The notes beneath the pieces are model-generated. The model did no database searches and had not been told where the DNA came from. It worked only from the letters and a program-made list of their open reading frames with translations. Below are positions 23,358 through 36,800 of a stretch of 49,708 bases of DNA, piece by piece (position 1 is the first letter of the stretch; every line of letters begins with the position of its first letter). Both the position numbers and the translations under genes were made by a program. The stretch comes from a virus, in the IMG/VR virus record IMGVR_UViG_3300042474_000476, positions 1-49,708 of that record; one strand, written 5' to 3'.

Positions 23358-24038
23358 TTATGCTGTCAAGTTTGTTAGCGTTTGAACTCTCACCGTATAC
23401 TCAATTTGAATTAGCCTATTCAGTGCCTTCTGCACCGGGCTGAAAATCACGTGTGTCAATAGTGGTAAACCTGCACCTAGACCATTAGCACCAGGCAATG
23501 ACCCAAACAATCCCAATTCATCAAAGACGAAATCACCGTTGAGATTCTGGCTATTGTCAAACACTGCTTGCCCACTGGGTTCACCATAGTCTAATAAACA
23601 GGTAACTAATATGTCTGTGTATTTCAACCCTGGGGTGTGATTTACTGTTAGCTTGTTATTCAGTGGATCTGTATTGGCTGCATTAGTATCGTCTACGATC
23701 TTAAAATATGTAGGATTATACAAGTCAGCATTCTGTACATTGGTATTAGTAGGCAAATAAGTGATAACGCCAGTAGGGTCTACTGTAGTACCACCGTTGC
23801 CAAAGTGCATCTCAGTGATGAAATTAGTGCCCTTGTTAGCGGCGTTTTGGGCTAGGCATACTGAAAAATTTTCATAGTGTATGGCGTTGCGCTTGTCCAC
23901 GAACACTTCTTTAGATTCGGGGTCAAATATCTTGAGATGGCCTTGGAGGTAAATTCCGCCACGCTCATCAGGCTTTTTTTCGGGTTGATTTTGATTTAGT
24001 TTAGTATCCATACTCTTATTTATCGCTGTATTGTCCAT
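23358..24038 (-). CDS. Virion structural protein (226 aa), tail or fibre related
   Basis: A soluble protein with a charged N-terminal 25 residues (MDTKLNQNQPEKKPDERGG) followed by GIYLQGHLKIFDPESKEV (about 29-46), HFGNGGTTVDPTG (about 79-91) and a C-terminal LTHVIFSPVQKALNRLIQIEYTVRV (about 195-219). The I-F-P-x-K/R...IEYTV ending resembles structural proteins of the tail or fibre hub in T4-like phages. No enzyme motif. The first ATG has a strong AAGGAA ribosome site and is preferred over Met10, which has none. It lies between the repeat fibre and the fibre paralogues with only 8-13-base gaps. Confidence 0.72.
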   Translation of the reverse strand: MDNTAINKSMDTKLNQNQPEKKPDERGGIYLQGHLKIFDPESKEVFVDKRNAIHYENFSVCLAQNAANKGTNFITEMHFGNGGTTVDPTGVITYLPTNTNVQNADLYNPTYFKIVDDTNAANTDPLNNKLTVNHTPGLKYTDILVTCLLDYGEPSGQAVFDNSQNLNGDFVFDELGLFGSLPGANGLGAGLPLLTHVIFSPVQKALNRLIQIEYTVRVQTLTNLTA

Positions 24039-24046
24039 GTTATTCC

Positions 24047-24877
24047 TTATGGATTCTCTATGTTGTATATGCGGCTGGCTAACTGATTTAATGCTGCAGA
24101 TATAGTGGTTACATTACTTGTCCAATGAGCAACGTTGCCCATAGTATAGGCTATACCAGTTAGCTGACTACCGTTGCCAACAAAGCTGTTTGCTGTGACT
24201 GTTCCATTGGTTACGTTGACATTTACTCCAATATTTCCTTGATATGTCGGAAGGTTGGTGATAAAAAATGCTGAGGTCTGCACATTACTGTAAGTTTGAT
24301 TATCAACATATCCCTTCATACCAATGTTAGCTGATGTAACACCTGCATTAGCTGCGGTGATCTGTCCATCAACATATGATTTCATTGAAGTGTTACTAAG
24401 ATTTATGTATCCAATGATGCCAATGTTGGCTGCAGTTACTCCTGCATTTGCCGCACTAATCTGTCCATCAATATAATTTCTTGTAGTAGTATTACCGAGA
24501 TTGATATAACCAATAATACCAATGTTGGCTGTAGTAACTCCTGTGTTAGCTGCTGTGATTTGCCCATCAACGTAGCCTTTCATATTTACATTAGCGATAC
24601 TCTCACTTCCAGATATGCTGTCAACATATCCTTTCATGCCTAAGTTAGCCTGGATAACATTGCTATTAATACCTATGATTAGATCGCTCTGTGTTGCTGC
24701 ATTAGTAAACAATGCAGTAATATTTGCACTTACTCCTGTAGCAACAATATAATCTCTTAGTTGTTGGACATTAGCCTGCACAGTAGTCAGTGTGCCAGTT
24801 ATATTGCTTACTACAGGCACTATTGTATTGGCCTGTACTACCGTTAAATTTGCAAGCTCACTAATCTTAATCGTCAT
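24047..24877 (-). CDS. Repeat-containing tail-fibre or whisker-like protein (276 aa)
   Basis: A low-complexity fibrous protein. The N-terminus (TIKISELANLTVVQANTIVPVV) is of the type that begins phage fibre subunits. Residues about 98-192 are near-perfect 33-residue repeats (YVDGQITAANTGVTTANIG, then IIGYINLGNT), which would make a trimeric beta or coiled-coil shaft. NSFVGNGSQLTGI (about 231-243) is a motif common in phage fibres, followed by a short C-terminal helix (TISAALNQLASRIYNIE). The start lies 2 bases after the stop of the giant gene. A possible late promoter GATAAATA is found 47 bases upstream within that gene (24924-24931). Confidence 0.78.
   Translation of the reverse strand: MTIKISELANLTVVQANTIVPVVSNITGTLTTVQANVQQLRDYIVATGVSANITALFTNAATQSDLIIGINSNVIQANLGMKGYVDSISGSESIANVNMKGYVDGQITAANTGVTTANIGIIGYINLGNTTTRNYIDGQISAANAGVTAANIGIIGYINLSNTSMKSYVDGQITAANAGVTSANIGMKGYVDNQTYSNVQTSAFFITNLPTYQGNIGVNVNVTNGTVTANSFVGNGSQLTGIAYTMGNVAHWTSNVTTISAALNQLASRIYNIENP
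24302..24583 (-). repeat. 99-bp coding repeats (33 aa units)
   Basis: About three head-to-tail copies of a 99-base unit encoding MKxYVDGQITAANxGVTxANIG and IIGYINLxNT. The last copy is shortened to MKGYVDNQ. The copies differ at silent and conservative positions, so they are not very recent. Confidence 0.75.
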
Positions 24878-24879
24878 TT

Positions 24880-27800
24880 CTATTCCTCAGTATAAATTTC
24901 ATCATCTGTTTCAGTGGTTAGTGTATTTATCGCATCTTCAGTAGTCAATGCATTACTTACTCCCGGTATCACTGTACTGGTTACTGGGTAGGCTTTTAAG
25001 AAGTTCGTTGCTGCGGTATTAGCACCTGTAAATCCTAAACCGTCAGTTATTGTACCAACTCCGCTATTGTACCATACGTTAGCATAATAAACATCAACTT
25101 CAGCTACGACCGTGCTACCACTGGTTAAGCCAGTGACAAATGTTATGGTATTGCCATATTCTACGGTCACAGTTACCAGATTACCATCTGTACCTGTGTA
25201 GCTGACCGTAGTTGATGAACTAGCAACTTCGTTGTAAGCATTGATAAATGTTGGTACACCGTCTACAGAAACCCTTAGCTGTTGTTGATTATCCGCATCT
25301 GATCTTAGTTGATATCTAGGTGTTGGAAATACTGTTTGTCCACTGGTAGCTGTGGTAGTTATTCTACTGATGTTTGCAGTTGCTGGAACCAATTGATCTC
25401 GACCGCCGTCTAGAACTTCCATACCAACAGGATAAACACTCGCACTGCCTGTGCCCTGTGTGCCTCTATGGATCTGGCTTAGGATATTTAGGCTAGGCAA
25501 TTGCGCTACGTTAGCAAAGTTGAATGTGGTTGAATTAACATTACCTGTGGTCTTGTAGTAGGCTTCAGCACTGGTTATAGGATAAGCATCATAATCAACA
25601 ATAGTTATAACATTGGCAGTGATATTACTGTAGAAATTAGCAATTAGATCAGTTACAGGAGCACCGTTAGCTGTGTTAGCAATCTTAATGATATTGGCTA
25701 CTGGCACAGTTGGGCTTGTAGATGCATTACCATACACTGATTCTATGTAGTAGGTGATGTTACCAACAACATTACCAAAACTTGTATTAAACTGTATCTC
25801 TGTACCCGTGGTCAGCACTGCGGTTGTAGTAACTCTGATGTTGCTGTTGCCAGCCACACTCCATATTTGTGCATTACCTGATGCTAGAATTTCCGATACC
25901 TGTACTGCATTTATCCCGGTAGTAACTTGTACAGTATTGGCACCCAGGCTAAATGCTGGGCTACCACTGATATAGTAAACAGGAACTGAGGTAGAATTAA
26001 TCACATTAGCAGTCACTATGGCATTAGCACCAATATTAGCCTGCGCGATATATTCACCGCGATTAGCTGTGATCGCTGAACTAAATGTTATGACATTACC
26101 ATAGCTTAGTATACTGCCTGATGTGTAGCTGGTATTAGCTGTCCAGACAGTAACTTCAGAACTATAATTTCTATAATAGGTGATACGTTCACCGTTGATG
26201 AATATGACTCCGGGTGTGGCTGTTAATTTATCTGGTGTACTTAATTTACTAGCATCTGCCACGTATATTTCACTGTCATTGATAGTCAACTGAGATGTTA
26301 GTGCTGTGGCATTAGCTGAGGATATGCGTAGATATCCTGTGTCTCCTAGCATGTTATTAAACACACGATAGGCTATGACATTAGCATTAGCATCAATCTT
26401 GGTATAGATCCTCATATCCAAGGTGTCAAATGCGATACCAGGTACTAGTTCTTCAGGAGCACGACTATGGTATGTGTCGACGAAATCACCACCATAGGTA
26501 ATGAGATCTTCAGGAGCGAATCCCAGTGTTCCACCGTACAAGCTATATAGAGAAATATCATAAGCATTAGTTGATAGCAAGGCGATACCATCTCGGCTGT
26601 ATTGTACTCCATCATAGGCAGTGTTATCCCAGTTTCGGCCAAACAGTGGATCAGATCGGAAAGTTGGTGATCTTACTGGAGCATTAGGATAATCAATGCC
26701 CGTAATCAGCTGATCCAGGCTTTCATATCTTGCTGTGATAGTATCATTGGTTGCTAGAGATACCGGAACACTTAGTGTTATCTGCGATACAGATATGACT
26801 GTACCACCATAGGTTATATCCACAAAATTTTCAGTTACGGCAGCCTGATTGCTTAATGAAATAGTACCAGCTATGGTATTTGCTGTCACCGTGGTGTTCA
26901 ATGGTATTCCAGCACCTGTCACATAGTCACCTAGGACCTGTCCTATGTTCGTGACTATTTCATCTGCACGGATAGCCGTAATGTCTCCGATTACTCCAGT
27001 TACGATCCTGCTACCAGCAACCAGATTGCCAACGATGGTTCCCATAGATCCAACACTGTCAATCATCACTGGTATGTTGCCTACTATCTCAGTGATATAT
27101 CCCGATCTAACACCTAAATTACCAATGTACATACCAGGAAATACTCCATCTACGGAATACACATAGATTGTATTTGTATTTGTGGCACTGTTGGCCAGTG
27201 TTAACGGCACCGTTATCACATCAACTGTTGGCATGATGCTTCCAGGTTCGTAATAGCCCACGATTCGATCATTGGCGTTGTCAAAACGGCCAGCAGCATA
27301 TTCTACATAGTCACTAGCAAGGAATGTAGTTTCCGAAACTGCGTTCGCAGTTATCTCATAGGCCTTGCGGATCATGACATTCCCATCAAGATGTGCATGG
27401 GTGATGATCTGACCTACCGTGTAAGCAGTATTTGATTGCCATTCCTGTACCGTGCTATCGTAGGTAATGCGATCAAATTTGATAGTGGTATCAAAGTTTC
27501 TTGTCTGTGGATTTCTCATAACCGCATAGGCAGTTGCTGGAGTTCCTGTTTCTTGTCCTGGATAACCAAAGCTGATGACGCTACCGGTAAATGTAGTGAG
27601 ATTGCCTGCGTCCATGGTTATCTGCAGATTGCCTTCATCAACACTGGTAATCTGGGTGTCAGCGGCAAACGCTGCATTAGCAGTCATACCAACAAATAAT
27701 CCAGTCACCGTTGACAGTGTGTAGGTATTTGCAGATGTTGCGGAAACATTACCACCGATGGCTATGATGTTGCCAATGGTGCTGCCATTGATGATCACTG

Positions 27801-30800
27801 TTGGTGTGGTGGTATAAGCACTACCTGGATCGGTGACCGTGATAACAGCTATTCCACCAGTGTTACCATCTAGAGTGGCCAAAGCAGTTGCTCCTGATCC
27901 CTTACCATCAGTGCTGACTATAGTGACTAAAGGAGGTAATATGTAACCCTGACCAGGATTTGTTATTCTTATGCTAGAAACCTGCAGATCGCGATTCGTA
28001 TACCACTGATTCCATGGCCATGTCTGCCATGTGGCTGAATCTTGGGTCACATAAGGACGTTCGCCGCTGGGGCTACGGAATATACCATATCCAGTGGATG
28101 TGTCATAATAAGCGGGTAAATCAAAGTCAGTTATATCACCACCAAAGGTATCGTTGCCAGTATAGTCAATCTTGTATTCACGGATCTTGGTCCTGAAAGG
28201 TTTGACTTCGTTGATGTAATCCTGATAGTAGGTTTGATTGTCAACTATGTAACTAGGGAACTGGCTGAGAGTTCTTAATTTATGTGTTATGCTGATGAAA
28301 CTGCTCTTAAACAACCAATCGACGTAGGTCTGCTCAGTCAATAGGTAATTGACCATGACAAAGAATAGCTTGTTAAATTCACCTTGGAGAGTGTTGATGA
28401 ATATGTCATTGTTCAACGCTGTTAAGATATTTCTAATTTCTATATTTGGATTCTGGTCAAATCTGTTGCTGTCAAAATCCTGATTACCAAACCCTAGACC
28501 CTGACCAGCAAAATCTACTAGACTTTGATCCAACTGTATGGTTCCATTCTGTATACCAACTACTCGGAAACTGCTATCAGTCTCTACTTCCACCAGTTGC
28601 CAGGTATTGTTACCTGTGGCATTGCTGATATAGATCAGTTGTCCCTCTGTGGCTGCTAGTTTTAGCGCATCATTGGTGGTATTCACGCTAAAATCAGGTT
28701 TGTCGGTGGCGCTATATCTGGTGCCATCGGGGTTAACTCCATACCAATCTGCGTATTGCCAATATAGATTAGTCTTGTAACTTTGGATGCGAACGATCTC
28801 CCAGGATTTTTGTTCTGATAGCACATACAGTACCCATAGTCCATCTTGGCCAATGTCAGTCAAGACCAATACTCGATATCCTGGATCAAGTTCATCTGTG
28901 TCGATATATTCTAATTCTATTTCAGTAGCCACGCTTTGATCATATTCACCTAGCTTGATATTAGGTATGGGCTCTGCTATGTTCATTCCTTCTAGGTTAA
29001 ACTGTTCAACCACGGGATTGGCCAGTAAGATATCATTTACATACAAGACCATCTCGCTAACGGCCCGTAGACGATCTTCAAACATACTTTGTCTTGGACG
29101 TACTGCGATGCCATAACGATCAGCTGGACTCAGTTTAGGATCAGGTACGGTTGATCCGTTGCGATCTACCCCAGATAGGCTGTCGATCAACTTATCGACT
29201 ATCTTGTCCGAGACTGGATCATTGATGTTATCTTTCTGTACCAATTGGTATTCACTATGTATAACGTCTGTGTTGATGGTCAGCTGATGATCCAAATGCA
29301 TGATAGTATTATCGGCACTTAGATAGTCACTTACATTATAAAATGCTATAGCATCACGGCGTATCATGGCTGCATAGGCAATGTTCTGATTTTTAGGATT
29401 AGCTATAATATCTGCCACGGCTGATATCGGTATGCGTCTGGTAGGATCATTAGGATCAACACTAGTCTTGTTAATGACCCAATAATAGTATTTGGTCGTG
29501 ATTATGCCAGTGAATGCGTCCACGGTTATATCTTCTACATAAGCCGAATCATCAGCATACTTAGGTATACCATCTCCACCATTTATCACATATTGGCTTG
29601 GTGGCACTGTGCTTTCTACCCACTCATAGATTTCGATAGTTGACCCTGGAAATAGTTGCCCCCAATATAGGCTGCGGTAGGTCAGAGTATCTTGTTCATA
29701 GTCAACGTATCGGACTCTTGATAGATTCCACCATACCTTGCCAACTTGATTGCTGCTCCAATAGATGTTAGGGCTGATATCTGCAGCTGGATTAGATCCT
29801 CTATTATAGATTGCGGGATCATATTCTGTCTTAAATGATATTTCCTGTTCAGCTTGTCCAAAGATCTTGCCTTTGGCTGGATCGATGAACTGTAGATCAC
29901 TTAAGATAGTATTATTTTGATTACTGTATAGATAGATCCTATTGATGCTGTCCACATCAACTTTAGGTTGTTGATAACGTATCAATTCCCACCCGCGAGT
30001 CATGATTGGATTCGCAAATATGTAAACTGTACCTGAGTTAGGTGATGCGTTGGCTACCGTAGCACTAGGCGCCGACACCGTGATAAACGTTCCTTCGATG
30101 TCCACAGCAGCACCAAATTGACTGCCCGGAACTAGATCACCAGGATCAAGTTGTTGCGCATAGGCGTAGCGTCCTGGGTTTTCAACTTGGTTGCGAGGAT
30201 CATCATATAACTCATAGATGTACACGCTACCACTGCCCTGTATGCTATCAAACCATCTTGTGGTCGCATCATCAAACCTCGTGCCTAGTGCTGTAATGGT
30301 CGCATCAAATGTGGTAAATTTCCTGGTGGTACCACGGCGACTACCAATGACCAACATGTAGGCATTGGCCGCTAGTTTGACCTTGTTACCAAAGTACTCT
30401 CCAGGATTGCCAAAAGGATTAATAATGATCTGCATGAATGCAAACACTATCGTATTGGCTGCTGCAAGTACCCCGGCACTGCCAGGCTGGCGAACACCGG
30501 ATACTATACGCAGTAGATCCTTGGCCACAGTAACATCAGAATCTAATCTCAGGCGCCCTGCATCATTGGTAGCTGTCACTCCTAGTATACCAGCTGAATT
30601 AATATCATTGACAAGGCTGTCTAATGTAGTTCCTGTGACGGTGACTTCAAAGTCATTTAAGCGGATAGTATCACCAGGAGTGAATATGGGATTTGTTCCA
30701 TAGGCTGTGTTAGTACCATATAAACGACCTTTGTTGTGGAATTTCCATACAGCACCTGAATTGTATTCAGTACCGTTGTCATAGTTAGGTGCTCCGATAT

Positions 30801-33800
30801 AGATCGCACAGTTGTTACTACAGATAGTCAGGCTGGTGCCAAAGTAGGCATCTTTTTGGATGGCTGCTAGTCCGCCTTCTAAGCTGTCTACTCCAACGAT
30901 CCTTTCTAATAGATTAAATTTGTTGACCTCAACGAACATCACGCGACCAATTGGCGGCGGACTGACAAATCTGATAGTATCGCGAACACCTGATATATTA
31001 CCTGCGGCGTTGGCAACTGTATAATTAGTTACCTCAACATTGTCTAAGGTGACTTTATACACATCGGCAATAGGATTTACAGTTCTATAGTCTTGTCCAC
31101 CTGTTCCCGATACTGCGTCAGTGATAGTATTAAATGCTTCGATCACGCGATCCCACACATATACTGACCCAGACCCTGTGTATTCAGTATAGCCTGTTAG
31201 ATTGGCTACATTACCTTGATACAATACATTAGCTGTGGCCATACCAATTGGTATTGAAACTTCGATATTACTGGTTGTGGTTGTAGCAAAAACACCAACG
31301 TTAACCGTGTCTTTGGGCGCACCTACTGCTATCTGTTCACCACCAAAGCTAGAACTTAAGGCAAATCCATATTCAGCACCAGTAACATTACTGATAGTTG
31401 ATGGCATAACCAAAGTGTCTACCAATTGATAGTATGGTTGTTGGCTTATGGTAACGTCGCTTTGTTCAACATTACCGCTGATGAAATCTAATCTGTATCC
31501 AACAGTTAAGTTACCCCCTATGACATAGTCAACTGTTGGGATATAAGTCTTACCACCGCTGGTAACCAGTAATGAATTTGTGTCTGTTGGTACTTCAGGA
31601 ACAAACGTCAATGGAATACTAGAAGTTATTGATACATTAGTTTTAGTAGTTGGATGAATCGCTGTGTCATTTACATAAGCTCCACTGGTAATGAATACGT
31701 TAGCGTCAACAGTTACATTGGCGATAATTATATTAGCACCATAATAGAAGTTAGTAACATTATCAACCTCTAGATTACCTGCGTAAAGATTACCTAGAAT
31801 AGTAGCCCGGGCTCCAGTCACTGGTTGTGAAATTATATCGCCTATGTTTGCTACTATATTACCACTGAAGAATAAGGTATTTTTATCATTAACTGACGTG
31901 ACTTGTTCTTGTGGAGATATGAATCTATTTAGACCATAGGCATACATTTTATTAGTGCCGGGAGCACCTATATAGACCCATTCACCGGTTTGATTAAATG
32001 CTAGACTAGTGCCAAATAAATCTCCAGTGTCTCCTACTAGGACTTGTCCTCTCTCAAAGCTGGTTGAGTTCAATGATTTATTATAAATGTAAATCAGACC
32101 CACAGCAACGTTAGCATTTGCAGTAAAACTAGTGGGTGCGCCTACTCCAAGAGTTACTGACCCATCTGCCCTAGTGGCTAGATCAACTGCTGATCCAAAT
32201 GTTCTAGTGTTAGCCGCCAATGGACTAATACTAAAACTTTCTAAGAATACTCCTTCATAGTTTTTTAGGAAAGTACTAACACTGCCAGTCACTCCGCTCT
32301 GAGGAGATCCTGCTACCACTATCAATCCGTCTGCTGACATCTTGACTGATGTTCCGTAACCGTCATCAGTCGTGTAAGATCCTGATCCTTTTAGTAACTC
32401 TTGTTGATAATCCCATGGTGTTTGTTTTTCATAGACCTTCCATGTGCCGTTAGGTTGTGTGCCAAATGGCTGACCCTGCACTGCTGTAGTTTCTGCATCA
32501 TCATCGATCCAAATCTTATCACCCACTTTCCAACCATTTGGTGGATTTGTCAGACCGTAAATACGACTATCTTCCATGTACTTGAATCGCATGCTGTCCA
32601 TTCTCAACAACATACCACTACCCGATAAGATAGTTAGATTAGCTGTTGATCCTGCATAGGTAACCATGACCTCATTGAGGCTCATGACTCTGTATACCTG
32701 ATAGAATCCATTAAACGCTGTTAGGAAATCTTTAACTAAGAATATATCACCAGAGATAAATCCATGTGGAGTTTTGGTAGTGAAAGTCACATACCCATTT
32801 GATGCATTAGCTACCTGGAGAACTGAATTGTTAGTTTCAGTCACGCGATAGACATTCCAATCCTGTGTGAAATCTTTGGCCACCCATATGGTATATCCAC
32901 TGCCCATGTTGGCTATATCGTTGTTGAGATCTACATAATCTGCTAGATCAAATATGGCTAAATCCACGTCATCAATGTTGACATAACCCGCTGTAGGAAT
33001 ATCATTGTCAACATTACTATACTGGTTTCTGTTTAAGGCCACATTACCAGTATAGCTGCCATAGGATTTATATAGCTGTGATTGATTGAATAAACTTATT
33101 CCATCTGCTAGATTATTGTCTGCGGCAGTAAGGAATCTGGCCACGCTGGGATTTGCACCAAATGCCTGTTCATCTAAGGGTATTTCCACAAATGGATTAC
33201 TGTCCAGGGCTCCATATTCGCCCACACGCATGGCCCATTCTTCATAGAATTTAATGTCGCTGCTTAGATTATTAAATTTCGCAGTCAGCATTTCATTGAC
33301 TGCATTGGCTGTGCCTTTCTGCTTGATGAATCCTTTGTAGAATTCAATCTGTGTGGTCCTAGACAATCCAAGATCTGCTAGATACTGTCGAGGTTTGAAT
33401 CCAATCAACGCATGACTGAAGCTCAGCTGATCTTCATCTCTGATCTTGCTATAGGAGTCATAGTATCCTTGGCTCTGTACTGCCAAGGTTGAGAAATTAG
33501 GTAATAGTCCGGTTCGTATCTGGCTAGCGTCAATCTGTTGCCAAAATTGGAATTGGAATGCTGGGTTAGCCGCAACATCTTGTAAGGCAGTATAATATTG
33601 ATTCTTATAGTCTACTAGATCACCTTTGAGATAGTCTCGACCTTGATTCCAAATGTCAACTACGCCAGAATTATAAATGAATCCAGCTGGGCTGAGACTA
33701 CCATCCCAGGCAGCAGTTTTTTGTCCAACCAGTTTCAACCGATACTGTCTACTGCCGCTTTCTGGTTGATAGATAACGTCGTTAAACACAGTGAGATTGT

Positions 33801-36800
33801 CAAATACTAGTGCATGCTCATACTGTACCAGATTGACTTCAACATAGGCGATCACACTGGCCGAATTATTGAGACTCAACTTAAATGTGCTAGGGGTCCT
33901 TACCACGGTATAGTTGTTATTTTTCACCAGACCAAAATTCTGATCAAGGACCTTGCTGCCATATTGGCTGTCTTCGATACCAGCTGTGATGCTGTTGACA
34001 CTGATAGCATTGATGGTTTCTGCTACAGGACTCAACACAATAATACTACCTGGTTTCCATCCCTGTTGACTCCAATACAAGAATTCTTTGACGCTGAGTC
34101 TAAAGTTACGTATCTCGTTTAGTGTAAGGTCTGTTTCCGTAAAAGTGAATCCCTGCGCGATCAAGAAGCGTTCATAGCTGATCAAGAAATCTGATACCTG
34201 TTGTGGTGTGGTAAATTCATAACCATATGGAACCTGTAGTTTAAGATTCTGATAGTTATTATATATGGTAGCAGATCTATTCTGGACTGTGATCCTGCTA
34301 GCATTAGAATTTACCACGCTAGGAATGATGGTAAAGTAACTGTTGAACAGATCATATCCACGAACGCTATAGCCATTGGTTGTTTTTTCAACTATGACAG
34401 CACTGTAGACTATCTTATCAACTGGTACTGGGTTTTCGTTTAGATAAACCTTATAGTTCTCATTAGGTACTAACACGCTGGCATTGGTGCTGGTTGGACT
34501 GACCTGTTCAGCTAGAACTTCTAGATAACGTTGATCAGTAAATCCTGCTAGCTTGTAGCCAAGATTAACCTGGAAGTTTTCCAGCATAGGTATGAGATAG
34601 GCTGTGGGATTAATACCTAGGTTTGTCAAATAATCAGCGACCCAGTTGATATACCCAGATCCTCTATACACGGTGCCTGAATTGGTGTTACCATTGAAGT
34701 TAACTGCATCTTGTGTGAGATGGTGATTGGTCGTGCGAGTCAGATATTGTTGCGATCCTGCGACAGTTCCGTCAGGTAATTCATCAAGATCATTAAGTAT
34801 ATTCAATGGTGTGTAGTTATAAGTATCAATCAATGATCCAAAATACCTACCCGGTTTAGCCAGCGCCAGGGCTTGTTGTACAGCATAAGGAAATTCACTG
34901 CTGTTCCTCCAAGCAAATTCCACTGGACCGTGTTGACCTACTGCCCATGCACTGGCTGTTCTCTTGCTGTTAAATGATCGTGATAACGCCTGTGCTGGAC
35001 TCAATAGATTACCATTGACATCAACCGGAATTACCGCACTTAATCCAGAGCGGCGATAATTAACATCAACCCCGGCACGGTCACCATAACGGATGAGACC
35101 TGCTTCTAGGTCATCCCATAAGAGTTTATTACCGCCTGTGTATGGCCCTGGACCATAGAATGCCTGCCACCAGTCTGGTTCAGCTGAGAATCCCAGCATT
35201 TCCCAGGGAGTGATATGCGGACGTATGGTGTCATAGAAATATTGATAACAGGCTCGCCACGAACCTTGTAATTTACTACCGTTTATCTTGTCAGTTGATT
35301 CTGCATAGTTCCAGGTAAACTGATCGTTAGGATCAAACGTATCATTGGTTGAATAATCTAGTTTATTGTTTCCGATCCAGTTTAGGAAATCTATGCTGGT
35401 CAATTGATTGATCTCAGCTAGACTATAATCACTGTCTCTGAACTTACCAGGGATCACTCGGAATATATCACCAAACACAGAATTCTGAGGTAGCTTGATA
35501 TTATTATAGATTCTCTTTTCTAATTCAAGTAAAAATTGATCCCTATAATCTCCAAATGATGGAGTGATACTACCATCGTGTCCTCTGATGACCGTTGTGG
35601 GTACTCTATAAGTATCATCTAAGAATATTTCAGGAATGTAAGTAGGCCATAGACCTAACTTGCTGGGTGTTTCTGGTATGTAGTTACCATCAGTGTTTGA
35701 GTATTCGACTATCTTGACTATATCTCCCACGGCAAGTTCTGTGGTAAAATTAATGCTAGGAGTATCTATGCTGAAATTATATTCGATACCTTTGATCAGC
35801 TGAACATTATTTAAATAAACTAACACTGCCTTGTTGCTGAGCTCTTGGTCATTGAATATTTCAGTGATCTCATAGTTCAGTTTCAATGGGTCAAATATTT
35901 CAAACCCATCGATGCTGCCAATCTGACCTACGATATTTTTCAATGGACCGTACGGTACCATGTCGGAGTAATACCAAGGAAATGTTTTGTTCTTGACCTG
36001 AGTGATTCTCGTTATGATCAAGTCAACGCTAGCCACTGGATCATCAGCATTGATACCATTTAAGCTGGTGCTGAGTTCAAAGAACTTGTTTTTAAATCTA
36101 GTGTATTCCTGTTGCGCAAATCTAAGCCCGTTAACAAAATTTGCCTTTTCATCAATCAGGAATAGGCTGGCATATGGGGTTGGTGCTGAATGTTGTAGAA
36201 TCGTGCCACCTTGTTGTTTGATATCAATATCACGGAGATTGCTCTGTGCAAGAACGTCACCTACTAATATCGTGCTGTTCTGTGACTGAGCTATCAAATG
36301 ATTTCTTATCTGACCAAGGGTCAATGTATCAATGTCAATGTTCTGTGCATTTAGATCCAAATTCTGTGGGACTTGATAGAAACCTAATTTACTGACGTCT
36401 CTGCTATAAACCAAGATATCTATCTGATCACCTTGATCTTGCTCAGTGAGAGTTAGCAAAGTGATCTCATTGTTGGCTAATGTCCAACTGCTAGGGTCTA
36501 GATAAACGAAGTTTTGGAACACCTTGACACTGGGAATAGTAGCAGATACATTGGGAGTTATGTCGATCAAAAACGGATTATTAGATCCGTCATAGATATA
36601 ACTGATCTGTTGATACTGTCTGCTGGCTTCTGGAACAGTTAGCCAAGTATTCTTAGGTACTAAAGTTGCAGCATCTCTTATCTTCTGAATATAATTGAGA
36701 TTAATCTTATCTGTTACTAGAACATTATCTGCGGTTATATACTCAAATGTGTCAGTATTAAAATAATTCTGGAACTTGATATCTCCCTGGGTTTGGAAAG

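Noticed and set aside
24017-24024. GATAAATA late-promoter box inside the 226-aa gene
   Set aside because: It encodes A-I-N-K in the N-terminal tail, is 5 bases before an internal Met with no ribosome site, and the upstream ATG has a strong AAGGAA site. A chance coding match is more likely.
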